A DNA stretch of 42,038 bases from the NCBI GenBank assembly GCA_017995215.1, contig JAGOJH010000016.1, positions 1 through 42,038 of the forward strand, in the 5' to 3' direction. The notes beneath the pieces are model-generated. The model searched no databases, had not been told where the DNA came from, and saw only the letters and a list, made by a program, of their open reading frames with translations. Of this stretch, positions 8,615 through 17,230 are shown piece by piece. The DNA is from Thermoclostridium sp. Lineage in GTDB: Bacteria; Bacillota; Clostridia; DSM-8532. Numbering within the stretch: position 1 is the first letter of the stretch; every line of letters begins with the position of its first letter. Position numbers and translations under genes: made by a program.

Positions 8615-11080
8615 TTGAAAGCTGTGATTCTTGCGGGAGGAAAGGGGACACGCCTGCGCCCTGTTACCTGTGAGCTGCCAAAACCCATGGTTCCAGTTCT
8701 AAACGTCCCATTAATGGAGCACCTTATCCTGCTGTTGAAAAAGCATGGAATCCAGGATATCGGTGTTACGCTGATGTATCTGCCCCACAAGATCAGGGCT
8801 TATTTTGGGGACGGTTCAAAATGGGGAGTCCGGCTGTCCTATTTTGTCGAAGAAAACCCTTGCGGCACAGCAGGAAGCCTTTTGAGTGCGGCTGCTTTCC
8901 TGAATGAACCGTTTCTGGTGTTAAGCGGAGATTGCATCACAGACATCAACCTCACCGATGCCATTGAATTTCACTATCGCAAACGGACGCTGGCGACCCT
9001 CGTTCTAACCTGCTCCGGTAACCCCAGAGATTATGGGATCGTCATCACGGATCGTGACGGCCATATCGTCAATTTCCTTGAAAAGCCTTCGCTCTGTGAG
9101 GTTTTCAGCGATGTGGTGAACACCGGCATATATATGCTGGAGCCGGATGTACTGAACTATATCGAGCCCGATCATCCCTGTGACTTCAGCCGCGAGCTTT
9201 TCCCAAAGCTTCTGGCATCCGGGCAGCGGCTTTCGGGCTATGCTGCATCCGGATACTGGTCGGATGTTGGCTCTGTTGAAAATTATTTGAACACGCACAG
9301 GGATATCTTTGATAAAAAAGCAGATCTTTTCCCATACAACCAAAGCGGTCGACAGGGTGTATTTACCGGTAAATCCACCATTATAGAGCCCACCGCGATG
9401 ATTCAGGGGCCCTGCGTTATCGGAAACAATTGTTACATCGGGCACCGAACCATGATCGACAGTTATAGTGTCATCGGAAACAACTGCATCATTGAAGACC
9501 GGGCTTTCGTGAAAAGAAGCATCCTGCACAGCAATGTCACCGTTGGTTCAGGCTGTGAAATCAGAGAAAGCATTCTCGGAAACCGGGTACACCTGATGCC
9601 ATATGTATCCTGTCTTGAAAACACGGTAATTGGTGAAGAAAGCATCATTCATGAGCGCAGCATCATAAAACCGGGTGTACGGATTTGGCCATCGAAAACC
9701 GTTGAACCCCTTTCGATAGTCGACAGGAGCATCATCCATTCCACCCGATACCACTCATCGTTATTTCACAATGGCAGAATTATGGGGATGATCAATGCGG
9801 ATATCACACCCGAACTTGCCTCCCGGCTTGGCTCGGCATTTGGTTCTGTTCTTGGCGTGGGTAAAAGGGTGATCGTAGCTTCAGATGCAACTGGGGTTCA
9901 TTATTTGTTTGAATATGCATTTATTTCCGGTTTGATCTCAACGGGGGTTCAGGTTTTCAGCCTTCATGGCGTATCTGTCCCCGTGGCACGGATGGCCGTT
10001 CATGACCTGAACCTTTCAGGGGGAATTCATATTCACAGTGAACCGTATTCTTCGGAAAAGCTTGAAATTAATTTTTTGGATGAAACCGGTGCAAATCTGG
10101 ATAGCATTCTTGAGAAAACTATTGAAGCCATTTATTACAAGGAAGATTTTGCACGCTGTCGCGCAGGTGCTATTCCAAGCCTTGTGGACATGAACGATTT
10201 TCGGGAAACCTATATTCGTTCTCTGGGCTCAAGGATCAACACAGCCCCGATTCATGCAAGTCCTCCTGTTCTGTTCATCATGAGCGACAGCGAACGAATG
10301 TTGTCCTTCGTGCGAGCCGTGTTCGAAAAGCTTTGTATTCCCATTGCCGGCGAGATGCTGATTGATCGGCTTGATCCCGATAGAAGACGGAGTATTGAAC
10401 ATTGCCTTCATGCCGATCTGACAGCTTTTATTGACAGCAGCGGAGAGCAGTTGCAGCTGATGGATTCCTGCGGAAGGGTTCCCGATGAGAACCAGCTTTT
10501 TCTGATGCGCGCCTATATGCTGCTGAAAAACAACCCGGGGGTGAATATTGCGGCCCCATTGAACATGACCTGCAGCCTCGAACGAATGGCACGCAGATAC
10601 GGAGGTTCGGTGAAACGCACAAAAATCTCCGGATATGACCTTGTCAGGGAATTGCTGAAGAAAAACAGTTTCGATCAATCGGTCGATCAGTACCTTTTAT
10701 ACCATGATGCCATTGCTTCCCTGGCAAAAACAATTGAGTTTCTGTGCATTAACGATATAGCCCTTGACGATCTCATCCGGTTAACTCCCTCCTGTAATAT
10801 CAGGCACTCGTCCTTTTTATGCCCTTTTGAATCTATCGGGAAGGTAATGCGTACGCTTCATTTGGAAAATAACCGGCAGTTGCTTCTTGGGGGTATCCGG
10901 GTTCAGCGGAAAAGTTCCTGGGCATTGATCATCCCCGATTCTGAAAAACCAAAAATTCATCTTTATGCAGAAGGCCGTTCCAGTGGAGAAGCCCGGCGGT
11001 TGCTCCAGGAGTATTCCGAAAGAATTACTTCACTGTTGCCGCAGACGAAGCATGAAGATAGTTCTTTTGCTTTAAGCTGA
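8615..11080 (+). CDS. Sugar nucleotidyltransferase fused to a degenerate phosphohexomutase
   Basis: 821 residues in three parts. Residues 1-235 are a GDP-mannose/glucose-1-phosphate-type nucleotidyltransferase with LAGGKGTRLRP (6-16), the LPKPMVPV motif and SGDCITDIN (104-112). About 250-375 is a left-handed beta-helix of hexapeptide repeats. About 390-821 resembles a phosphomannomutase, but the catalytic serine loop (TASHNP in active enzymes) reads GGIHIHSEP (469-477) and the metal loop (DGDADR) reads DSSGEQ (607-612). The mutase half is therefore probably not catalytic. The start is TTG at 8615 behind AGGGGG. Likely role: NDP-sugar supply for envelope glycans, or its sensing; the substrate is not readable. 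Fusions of this layout are known in Firmicutes. Confidence 0.85.
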   Translation: MKAVILAGGKGTRLRPVTCELPKPMVPVLNVPLMEHLILLLKKHGIQDIGVTLMYLPHKIRAYFGDGSKWGVRLSYFVEENPCGTAGSLLSAAAFLNEPFLVLSGDCITDINLTDAIEFHYRKRTLATLVLTCSGNPRDYGIVITDRDGHIVNFLEKPSLCEVFSDVVNTGIYMLEPDVLNYIEPDHPCDFSRELFPKLLASGQRLSGYAASGYWSDVGSVENYLNTHRDIFDKKADLFPYNQSGRQGVFTGKSTIIEPTAMIQGPCVIGNNCYIGHRTMIDSYSVIGNNCIIEDRAFVKRSILHSNVTVGSGCEIRESILGNRVHLMPYVSCLENTVIGEESIIHERSIIKPGVRIWPSKTVEPLSIVDRSIIHSTRYHSSLFHNGRIMGMINADITPELASRLGSAFGSVLGVGKRVIVASDATGVHYLFEYAFISGLISTGVQVFSLHGVSVPVARMAVHDLNLSGGIHIHSEPYSSEKLEINFLDETGANLDSILEKTIEAIYYKEDFARCRAGAIPSLVDMNDFRETYIRSLGSRINTAPIHASPPVLFIMSDSERMLSFVRAVFEKLCIPIAGEMLIDRLDPDRRRSIEHCLHADLTAFIDSSGEQLQLMDSCGRVPDENQLFLMRAYMLLKNNPGVNIAAPLNMTCSLERMARRYGGSVKRTKISGYDLVRELLKKNSFDQSVDQYLLYHDAIASLAKTIEFLCINDIALDDLIRLTPSCNIRHSSFLCPFESIGKVMRTLHLENNRQLLLGGIRVQRKSSWALIIPDSEKPKIHLYAEGRSSGEARRLLQEYSERITSLLPQTKHEDSSFALS

Positions 11081-11103
11081 AGCAACGCTGCTGTTCACAG
11101 GTA

Positions 11104-11130
11104 AGCAGGCGCAGCCTGCTCTTCTTTTCC
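11104..11130 (+). terminator. Terminator after the nucleotidyltransferase fusion
   Basis: AGCAGGC-GCA-GCCTGCT (11104-11120) followed by CTTCTTTTCC. The stem is perfect and the T tract imperfect. Confidence 0.65.
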
Positions 11131-11133
11131 TGC

Positions 11134-11163
11134 TTGTTTTATTCTTAACGTGTAGTATATAAT
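11134..11163 (+). promoter_or_regulatory. Putative promoter of hisC
   Basis: TTGTTT (11134-11139), 18-base spacer and TATAAT (11158-11163), ending 34 bases before the chosen hisC start. Confidence 0.55.
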
Positions 11164-11197
11164 GTAAAAAAACAAGTATGAAAGGGTGATGACTCGT

Positions 11198-12274
11198 ATG
11201 CGACTGCCATACAGAGATGTTTATGAAAATATTCTTCCATATGTCCCCGGCAAACCAATTAGTGATGTTCAAAGAGAACTGGGGCTTTCCCATGTGATAA
11301 AACTGGCCTCCAACGAAAACCCCTTTGGCTGCTCGGAAAAGGTAAAGCAGGCTGTTGCTGAAGGGCTTTCAAGCCTTGCCCTGTATCCCGACGGAAATGC
11401 AACCACACTGCGCGAACGGCTGGCCTGTCAGCTTGGTCTGGAAGCGGACCAGTTCATATTTGGCGCAGGCTCAAACGAAATTATTACATTTATCGCACAG
11501 GTTTTCCTGGGCCCTGGTGATGAATCGATTTATCCGCAGCCCTCCTTTACCTGGTACGACACTGCGGTGAGAGCCACCGGCGCAGACCCTGTAATCATCC
11601 CATTGAAGAATCACGGGCTCGACCTGAACGCGATGAAAAACGCCATCAACGACAAAACAAAGATCATCTGGATCTGTAACCCGAACAATCCCACCGGTAC
11701 TATTATTACTGCCGAAGAGCAGGATATCTTTCTGCAGTCTGTCCCTTCCAATGTTGTCGTAGTGCTGGATGAGGCCTATTATGAATTTGCCAGGGGCGAA
11801 GATTATCCTGAATCCCTTCCATTGCTGCAAAAATACCCGAATCTGATCATTTTGCGAACCTTTTCAAAGGTATATGGTCTTGCTTCCTTAAGAGTGGGGT
11901 ATGGAATGGCTTCCAGTGAAATGGTGTCCTACCTGAACCGCGTTCGTCCTCCGTTCAATGTGAATACCCTGGCCCAGGAAGCTGCTGTTGCTGCACTGGA
12001 CGATCAGGCATTTGTAGAGAAAACCCTTTCCGAGAACAAAAAAGGGCTTATCACGCTCTATGAGGCTTTTGACAGGTTAAAGCTGTCATATGTAAAATCG
12101 CATGCAAATTTTGTTTGGGTAGAAACGCCTCTTTCTTCGGGTGAAATGTTCCGGCGCCTGCTTCGCAAGGGCGTCATCATCAGGCCATTTATGGGCAACT
12201 GGCTGAGGATCACTGTCGGCAGCGAAGAAGAAAATAAAATTTTAATTCAGGCATTGGAAGAAGTGCTGGCATAA
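11198..12274 (+). CDS. hisC: Histidinol-phosphate aminotransferase
   Basis: PLP-dependent class I/II aminotransferase, 358 residues, converting imidazole acetol phosphate to histidinol phosphate with glutamate. Family marks are LASNENPFG (36-44), YPDGN, NPNNPTG (161-167), DEAYYEF (191-197) and the PLP lysine K224 in TFSKVYGLASLRVGY. In-frame GTG and ATG codons at 11186 and 11189 are possible starts, but the AAAGGGTGAT element sits at a proper distance only from the ATG at 11198. No other his gene is nearby, so it stands alone, as hisC paralogues often do. Activity on aromatic amino acids is a possible alternative. Confidence 0.88.
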   Translation: MRLPYRDVYENILPYVPGKPISDVQRELGLSHVIKLASNENPFGCSEKVKQAVAEGLSSLALYPDGNATTLRERLACQLGLEADQFIFGAGSNEIITFIAQVFLGPGDESIYPQPSFTWYDTAVRATGADPVIIPLKNHGLDLNAMKNAINDKTKIIWICNPNNPTGTIITAEEQDIFLQSVPSNVVVVLDEAYYEFARGEDYPESLPLLQKYPNLIILRTFSKVYGLASLRVGYGMASSEMVSYLNRVRPPFNVNTLAQEAAVAALDDQAFVEKTLSENKKGLITLYEAFDRLKLSYVKSHANFVWVETPLSSGEMFRRLLRKGVIIRPFMGNWLRITVGSEEENKILIQALEEVLA

Positions 12275-12346
12275 TGCTTTAGTAATATTTTAGAATACCA
12301 TGATGATGAGGGGATTTTACCTTTACGCAGGTGCTCCTTGAATATT

Positions 12347-12391
12347 AAAACTGCCGAAGGATGGCATACGGCTTTGTCCTCCGGCAGTTTT
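12347..12391. terminator. Bidirectional terminator between hisC and ispD
   Basis: AAAACTGCCG (12347-12356) and CGGCAGTTTT (12382-12391) form a perfect 10-bp stem, extended inside by AGGA/TCCT pairing. The A/T flanks let it work for both convergent genes. Confidence 0.92.
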
Positions 12392-12430
12392 CTTTCCAAA
12401 TGGCGTCCCGCACACGGCAGTATGGTTCGC

Positions 12431-13138
12431 CTACCTGTCTGGTTCTGCTTTTAGAAACGCACCAGCAAAAACAAGATCTTCAGCAGTTGTAATTTTCAGG
12501 TTGGCATAACTGCCCATAACCATTTTAACCTTAACTCCTAGCCTTTCAACCAGCACTGAATCATCGGTACCGCGATAACCTTCTGAAAGGGCCTTTTCAT
12601 GCGCATTTATCAGGATGTCCCTTTGAAATGTCTGGGGTGTTTGAACTGCCCACAGAACAGAGCGATCTGGTGTATCAATCACTGTTAACTCCGGGCTGAC
12701 TTGCTTGATTGTATCTTTCACAGGCACCCCAACACAGGCTGCGCCATATTTTGCGGCAGTTTCGGTTGAATCGGTTATAACCTTGGGGGCAATTAACGGC
12801 CGTGCACCATCATGCACGGCAATAATGCCTGATTCCGGGCTGACCTGCGCAAGGGCGTTGTATACAGAAGCCTGCCGGTCCGCACCTCCGTCGACCACCG
12901 CAGTGATCTTTGAAAACCCATAAGGCAGGATGCATTCCTTAAAAAGCTGGTGATCATCGGGGTGAATAACAAGAATAATCTCAGAAATGATTTCGGTATG
13001 TTCGAAGGCTTCCAGGGTATATGCCAATACAGGCCTGTTTGAAAGCATTAAATACTGCTTGTTTGTCTTTGCATTCATCCGGCTGCCTTTTCCTGCTGCA
13101 ACGATGATTGCCGAAGTTTTTACGTTCTGCTGCTGCAT
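12431..13138 (-). CDS. ispD: 2-C-methyl-D-erythritol 4-phosphate cytidylyltransferase
   Basis: Third step of the MEP isoprenoid pathway, joining CTP and methylerythritol phosphate. 235 residues, close to the usual 230-236. The CTP loop is IIVAAGKGSRM (11-21). VHDGARPLI, VPVKDTIKQV and VQTPQTF are further family marks. ATG at 13138 is chosen since GGGG precedes it by about nine bases; an in-frame ATG at 13156 overlaps the stop of the upstream gene (TAATG) and would add six residues. It is probably translated from the same mRNA as the PIN/TRAM gene. ispF, often next to it, is absent here. Confidence 0.94.
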   Translation of the reverse strand: MQQQNVKTSAIIVAAGKGSRMNAKTNKQYLMLSNRPVLAYTLEAFEHTEIISEIILVIHPDDHQLFKECILPYGFSKITAVVDGGADRQASVYNALAQVSPESGIIAVHDGARPLIAPKVITDSTETAAKYGAACVGVPVKDTIKQVSPELTVIDTPDRSVLWAVQTPQTFQRDILINAHEKALSEGYRGTDDSVLVERLGVKVKMVMGSYANLKITTAEDLVFAGAFLKAEPDR

Positions 13139-13155
13139 GAAATAAACCCCGTCCA

Positions 13156-14208
13156 TTACCGGACAACCGAAAGCCCGGACGACTTGTGCCTGGCAAAAAC
13201 CATGCGGCCGGCGGAGGTTTGCAGAACGCTGGTGACCACAACATCCACTTCTGATCCTTTAAATTTCTGCGCTCCTTCAACAACAACCATGGTTCCGTCA
13301 TCCAGGTACCCAACGCCCTGGCCGCTTTCCTTGCCTTCCCGGATAATTTTAACGGTCATCTCCTCACCGGACAGTGCCAATGGCTTTAACGCATTGGACA
13401 AATCGTTGATGTTTAAAATATGAATGCCCGCAATGGAGGCAACCTTGTTCAGGTTGTAATCGTTCGTAATAATGCAGCATTTCTCTTCCTTTGCAAAGCG
13501 CATCAGCCTTTCGTCCACTTCGACGGATTCTTCCTGTTTTGCTTTTACTACCTTAACAGGAACCACCGAATCCTGCTTCAGGCTGTTCAGAACATCCAGC
13601 CCGCGCCTGCCCTTCGCCCGAATCAGATCATCATGTGAATCGGCCAGGTGTCTTAACTCTTCAAGAATAAAATCCGGTATGACGAGCTCACCTTCGAGGA
13701 AGCCTGTCCGGCATATGTCGAGGATGCGGCCGTCGATAATTACGCTGGTATCGAGTGCCTTGCTTTGGCCGCCGCGGCGCTTTTTATCATCTGCAAGGGT
13801 TTCATGCCTTTTCGACAGAGCCAGATAAACCCCGCTGCCACCAAATAATACATTCACCAAAATGGTGAGGGGTATACCAATAATTTGAATCCTGATTAAT
13901 GCGATGGAAAGAAGGTTGGCAATGATAAGACCGGAAATTAACCCGGCGACACTGATCAATAATTCATACAGCGTGAGTGATTGCAATACCTTTTCAATTT
14001 TCTCCATGGACTGTGCAGCAAAGCTGACCGCTTTGCCCCCAATAAGGAGCATCACTGCGCCAAACCCTATGGAAGCAGCCACCATGATGCCAAGATTGAT
14101 AAACGATGTTAAATTCGCTCCGGTGGTCTGCAGCACAAACCTCGTGATTGTAAGCCCGGTTACGGCACCAATAACGGCAAAAGCATATTTGATCGCTTTG
14201 TCCAACAT
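13156..14208 (-). CDS. PIN/TRAM-domain membrane protein (YacL type)
   Basis: 350 residues. Four predicted membrane helices (about 5-25, 36-58, 80-105, 109-131) are followed by a basic linker, a PIN nuclease-like domain (about 150-265, with acidic residues in LDTSVIIDGRILD and ITNDYNLNK) and a TRAM domain (about 285-345, GQGVGYLDDGTMVVVEGA). This is the architecture of Bacillus YacL, whose molecular function is unproven; the domains suggest RNA binding or cleavage at the membrane. GGGAG stands eight bases before the ATG. It sits between carD and ispD, the standard Firmicute order. A hairpin GGCCTT/AAGGCC lies at 14262-14281, upstream of it, without a T tract. Confidence 0.92.
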   Translation of the reverse strand: MLDKAIKYAFAVIGAVTGLTITRFVLQTTGANLTSFINLGIMVAASIGFGAVMLLIGGKAVSFAAQSMEKIEKVLQSLTLYELLISVAGLISGLIIANLLSIALIRIQIIGIPLTILVNVLFGGSGVYLALSKRHETLADDKKRRGGQSKALDTSVIIDGRILDICRTGFLEGELVIPDFILEELRHLADSHDDLIRAKGRRGLDVLNSLKQDSVVPVKVVKAKQEESVEVDERLMRFAKEEKCCIITNDYNLNKVASIAGIHILNINDLSNALKPLALSGEEMTVKIIREGKESGQGVGYLDDGTMVVVEGAQKFKGSEVDVVVTSVLQTSAGRMVFARHKSSGLSVVR

Positions 14209-14303
14209 TCAACCGACTCCCGACATCAAATTTCGTATGAAGTTCTTATCCTGATTTAAGGGGCCTTATCCAAAAAAGGCCTGCTTGCGAACCCTATATA
14301 TTG

Positions 14304-14783
14304 CTACAGGCTGATTTTAAAATTGATCATCTCTTCCACTTCGCCTGGCATCATGTTCTCTGCGAGCACCAGTTCGCTGATGAGAATTTGCTTTGCGCTG
14401 TTCAGCATTTTCCGTTCACCCGTTGACAAGCCTCTTTGCCGCTCGCGGATGATCAAATGTTTTACTACTTCGGCAACATCAAAAACATTCCCGCTTTTAA
14501 TTTTAATCATATTTTCGCGGTAACGTTTATTCCAATTGGCAGACTGCTCGATGATAGACCCCTCGAGAGATCTGAAAACCCTGTCTGCTATGGATTTGTC
14601 GATAACATCACGGATGCCCACATTTCCGGCACAGTTAATGGGTATCATGACCTTCATTTCGCCAACAGGCATTTTCATGATATAATAGCTTTTCTTCTCG
14701 CCGAGTATTTCCTTTTCTTCGATGGATTCGATAACACCGGCTCCGTGCATGGGATATACGATTTTATCACCTATGTCATACAT
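14304..14783 (-). CDS. carD: CarD family transcriptional regulator
   Basis: 159 residues of the CarD/CdnL/TRCF-interacting family, which binds the RNA polymerase beta subunit and stabilises open promoter complexes. The N-terminal half is the beta-barrel polymerase-binding domain (MYDIGDKIVYPMHGAGVIESI). The C-terminal half is helical and DNA-binding, with the conserved tryptophan in SANWNKRYREN that in studied homologues wedges into the promoter minor groove. The start is supported by AAAAGGAG. It is followed by the YacL-type gene after 95 bases. The neighbourhood radA-carD-yacL-ispD is typical of Clostridia. Confidence 0.93.
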   Translation of the reverse strand: MYDIGDKIVYPMHGAGVIESIEEKEILGEKKSYYIMKMPVGEMKVMIPINCAGNVGIRDVIDKSIADRVFRSLEGSIIEQSANWNKRYRENMIKIKSGNVFDVAEVVKHLIIRERQRGLSTGERKMLNSAKQILISELVLAENMMPGEVEEMINFKISL

Positions 14784-14980
14784 GCCTTACACTCCTTTTC
14801 GCATTCATACCCCGGTTTTCTTATCTCTTGTAACGCATCCCCCTGAAAAATGCCAGATACGCAAACCAGCAAAAAATATGCAATGCAGACAGGAGACTGA
14901 ACTCTGTTTCTAATATTTCTGGATGGTCGCTGCAGAATACCCGCATGTGCTTTCTTAGTATATGCAAAAGCGCGAAAACA

Positions 14981-15009
14981 ATACAGGCCTGTATACTCCA
15001 GTATACTAC
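14981..15009. promoter_or_regulatory. Cluster of palindromes, candidate operator
   Basis: ATACAGGCCTGTAT (14981-14994) is a perfect 14-bp palindrome. Six bases later comes AGTATACT (15000-15007), itself palindromic, within CCAGTATACTAC (14998-15009). The same 12 bases recur exactly at 15262-15273, inside the next plus-strand gene. The clustering between divergent genes suggests protein binding sites; no regulator is identified. Confidence 0.4.
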
Positions 15010-15023
15010 AAAGGCCAATAAAA

Positions 15024-15052
15024 GTCAAAAGCAGAAAAACTGCTGTTTTGAC
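15024..15052. other. Strong hairpin in the carD upstream region
   Basis: GTCAAAA-GCAG-AAAAA-CTGC-TG-TTTTGAC forms an 11-bp stem with a 2-base bulge. It lacks a proper T tract for the plus strand and has only a weak one on the minus strand. It may be a small RNA end or attenuator. The rest of 14784-15130 holds no gene that I can support. Confidence 0.4.
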
Positions 15053-15132
15053 GTGAATGGATTTGTTGTCGGACAGCCAGCCTTTTTGTTATTTTCTGCG
15101 ATGAAAGACGGGCTGGCAAGAGCCATTTTCGT

Positions 15133-15162
15133 TTGACAAAGCTTAAGCGTTAAAATTATAAT
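15133..15162 (+). promoter_or_regulatory. Sigma-A promoter of the small Cys protein gene
   Basis: Perfect TTGACA (15133-15138) and perfect TATAAT (15157-15162) with an 18-base spacer, 64 bases before the GTG start. This is one of the strongest-looking promoters in the window. Confidence 0.85.
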
Positions 15163-15226
15163 AATATATGGGATGATTTCTCAAACCAAACAGTGAAGTC
15201 AAAGGATGAAAAGGGGTGTGTAGAGA

Positions 15227-15631
15227 GTGACCGAGCTGAAAGATACCGTTCTGGATGAATTCCAGTATACTACCCAGGATTTACTCATCCGGAATAAAAG
15301 TATTTTGGATTGCATGACCAAAATGACCGACTCCTGTGCAAGGGTATCCAGAACGCTGGTTAAGGCAGTTACCCAATGCGGATGTATTCAGATCATCGGC
15401 GAGAAACAGGATATCCCTTCCTTTTCAGATATGGATGAAATGAAAGATCATATGCAGTCCCATTTAAAGGGTACGCTCTGTGAGAACTGCCGAGACCTTC
15501 TTGAAAAGGATATGGGGCGTAACCTTTTTTATTTGTCCTCCATATGTAACACGCTGGATCTCAACCTGTACGACATCATCATCAAAGAACTCAAGCGATT
15601 GAAGCTTTTGGGGAAATACAGTCTGCGGTAA
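15227..15631 (+). CDS. Conserved clostridial protein of unknown function with CGC and CENC motifs
   Basis: 134 residues, soluble, helical, acidic N-terminus. Cysteines occur in AVTQCGCIQI (about 47-56) and as CENC (about 85-88). The C-terminal segment LFYLSSICNTLDLNLYDIIIKELKRL resembles the end of MazG-like helical proteins. I recall similar proteins in Clostridia but cannot place it in a family with certainty. The start is GTG at 15227 behind AAGGGGTG. It is a single-gene unit with its own strong promoter and terminator, lying between carD and radA, both on the other strand. Four cysteines suggest metal binding or redox sensing, which is inference. Confidence 0.75.
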   Translation: MTELKDTVLDEFQYTTQDLLIRNKSILDCMTKMTDSCARVSRTLVKAVTQCGCIQIIGEKQDIPSFSDMDEMKDHMQSHLKGTLCENCRDLLEKDMGRNLFYLSSICNTLDLNLYDIIIKELKRLKLLGKYSLR

Positions 15632-15656
15632 GCCCCCGCTTCACACGATTCTTCGC

Positions 15657-15684
15657 AAGTCAGCACAGCTGGCTTGTTTTTTTT
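15657..15684 (+). terminator. Rho-independent terminator
   Basis: AAGTCAGC-ACA-GCTGGCTT (15657-15675), an 8-bp stem with one wobble, followed by G and eight Ts. It ends the gene above, 26 bases after its stop. Confidence 0.93.
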
Positions 15685-15782
15685 CTTTATCCAAACAAGA
15701 AGTTTGCAGTCAGTGCGGGTATTAAAAACCTGGGAACTAAAACCCCGCCTTCAAATTGTTAAGGCAATTAAGCAGGGTAGGT

Positions 15783-17144
15783 TCAACCAAACAGGTAACC
15801 CAGTGCCTCTTCCACTGTGCCCGCATATAGCAGCTCTATTCCATCACCAGTACTGTCCTGTGCCAGTTTGCTTTTGTTTCCGGCAGGCAGAATGCATTTT
15901 CTAAAACCCATTCGCATGGCTTCCATCACCCTCTTTTCGGCCTGGCTGACAGGGCGAACCTCCCCTGTAAGACCCACCTCACCCATCACAACAATTTCCG
16001 AAGCAATGGGCTTGTTCCGAAAGCTTCCGGCAATGCTGGCGATGATGCCCATGTCACAGGCAGGCTCGTCCAGCCTGATTCCACCAACAACATTTACATA
16101 GGCATCAAAGCTGTATAGCTGCATCCCCACCTTCTTTTCCAAAACCGCCATCAGCATTGTCAGGCGGTTATAGTCAATACCCGTAGCCATTCGCCGGGGC
16201 ATCTGAAAGCTGGTGGGTGTCACCAGCGCCTGCACCTCCAGCAACATTGGCCGTGTACCTTCCAGGCTTGCCACTACAACCGATCCGGACTGGTCCTTTG
16301 CCCTGCCGTCCAGCAAAAGCCCGGAAGGGTTACCCACCTCAGTCAGCCCCTCCTGGCGCATTTCAAACAGACCCAGCTCATTGGTGGAACCAAAGCGGTT
16401 CTTCACCGCCCGAAGAATTCTATAGTTCTGATGCCTTTCGCCTTCAAAGTATAAAACCGTGTCAACCATATGCTCCAACACTCTTGGGCCAGCAATAGCT
16501 CCCTCTTTTGTTACATGCCCCACCACAAAGATAGTCATTCCAAGGCCTTTGGCAATACGCATCAGGTGTCCGGTCACCTCGCGCACCTGGCTGACGCTGC
16601 CCGGGGCAGAGGTAAGTTCTTCGCTGTATACGGTCTGAATGGAATCCAGGATGACTACCTGAGGGCTGTTTTCATCAATGAGCTTTTCTACTTTTTGAAA
16701 ACTTGTTTCTGAAACCATTAGAATGTTCTGATGATTCACAGAAAGCCTGTCGGCTCTGATTTTGATCTGTTTAACCGATTCCTCTCCGGATATGTACAGA
16801 ATTTTCTGTGTTGGCGCCAGGGTTCCGCACACCTGCAGCAACAGGGTGGACTTTCCGATTCCAGGATCACCACCCACCAGCACCAGAGAACCACCAACAA
16901 GCCCGCCTCCGAGAACCCTGTCCAGCTCGGGCATACCGGTTTTTACCCTTTCTTCGGAATCCTTCGAAACCTCGGTTAATGGAATGGCTTTCGCCGAAGC
17001 TCCAATCGAAATGTTTCCCCGCTTTTCAGTTTCTGTTTCTTCGGTAAAGGTGTTCCATTGCAGGCAGGCCGGGCATTTCCCCAGCCATTTTCCGGTTTCA
17101 TAGCCGCATTCCGAGCATACAAACTTCGTTTTCTGTTTTGACAT
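15783..17144 (-). CDS. radA: DNA repair protein RadA
   Basis: 453 residues, full length. It has an N-terminal zinc finger (C10, C13, C24, C27), a RecA-like ATPase with Walker A GGDPGIGKST (91-100), the RadA-specific KNRFG motif (248-252), and a C-terminal Lon-protease-like domain (about 275-453). RadA is a DnaB-like branch-migration helicase that acts with RecA in recombination repair. The start is fixed by GGGGAGG ten bases upstream. It follows the GH15 gene by 86 bases on the same strand and may be read from that promoter as well. disA, its neighbour in Bacillus, is absent. Confidence 0.96.
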   Translation of the reverse strand: MSKQKTKFVCSECGYETGKWLGKCPACLQWNTFTEETETEKRGNISIGASAKAIPLTEVSKDSEERVKTGMPELDRVLGGGLVGGSLVLVGGDPGIGKSTLLLQVCGTLAPTQKILYISGEESVKQIKIRADRLSVNHQNILMVSETSFQKVEKLIDENSPQVVILDSIQTVYSEELTSAPGSVSQVREVTGHLMRIAKGLGMTIFVVGHVTKEGAIAGPRVLEHMVDTVLYFEGERHQNYRILRAVKNRFGSTNELGLFEMRQEGLTEVGNPSGLLLDGRAKDQSGSVVVASLEGTRPMLLEVQALVTPTSFQMPRRMATGIDYNRLTMLMAVLEKKVGMQLYSFDAYVNVVGGIRLDEPACDMGIIASIAGSFRNKPIASEIVVMGEVGLTGEVRPVSQAEKRVMEAMRMGFRKCILPAGNKSKLAQDSTGDGIELLYAGTVEEALGYLFG

Positions 17145-17230
17145 TCAAGTTCCTCCCCCAGGGATCACAGCATCGCCCCAGCCTGGAAACGCTGATTGTT
17201 GAAATACCGGTATCAGAAATAACTGTTCGA

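Noticed and set aside
9005-9529. 174-codon frame opposite the nucleotidyltransferase fusion
   Set aside because: Antisense shadow of the hexapeptide and transferase coding region, without start signals.
14821-15018. Hydrophobic 65-residue minus-strand frame upstream of carD
   Set aside because: It reads like a possible two-helix peptide, but no ribosome binding site precedes it and it runs through the palindromes and close to the hairpin region.
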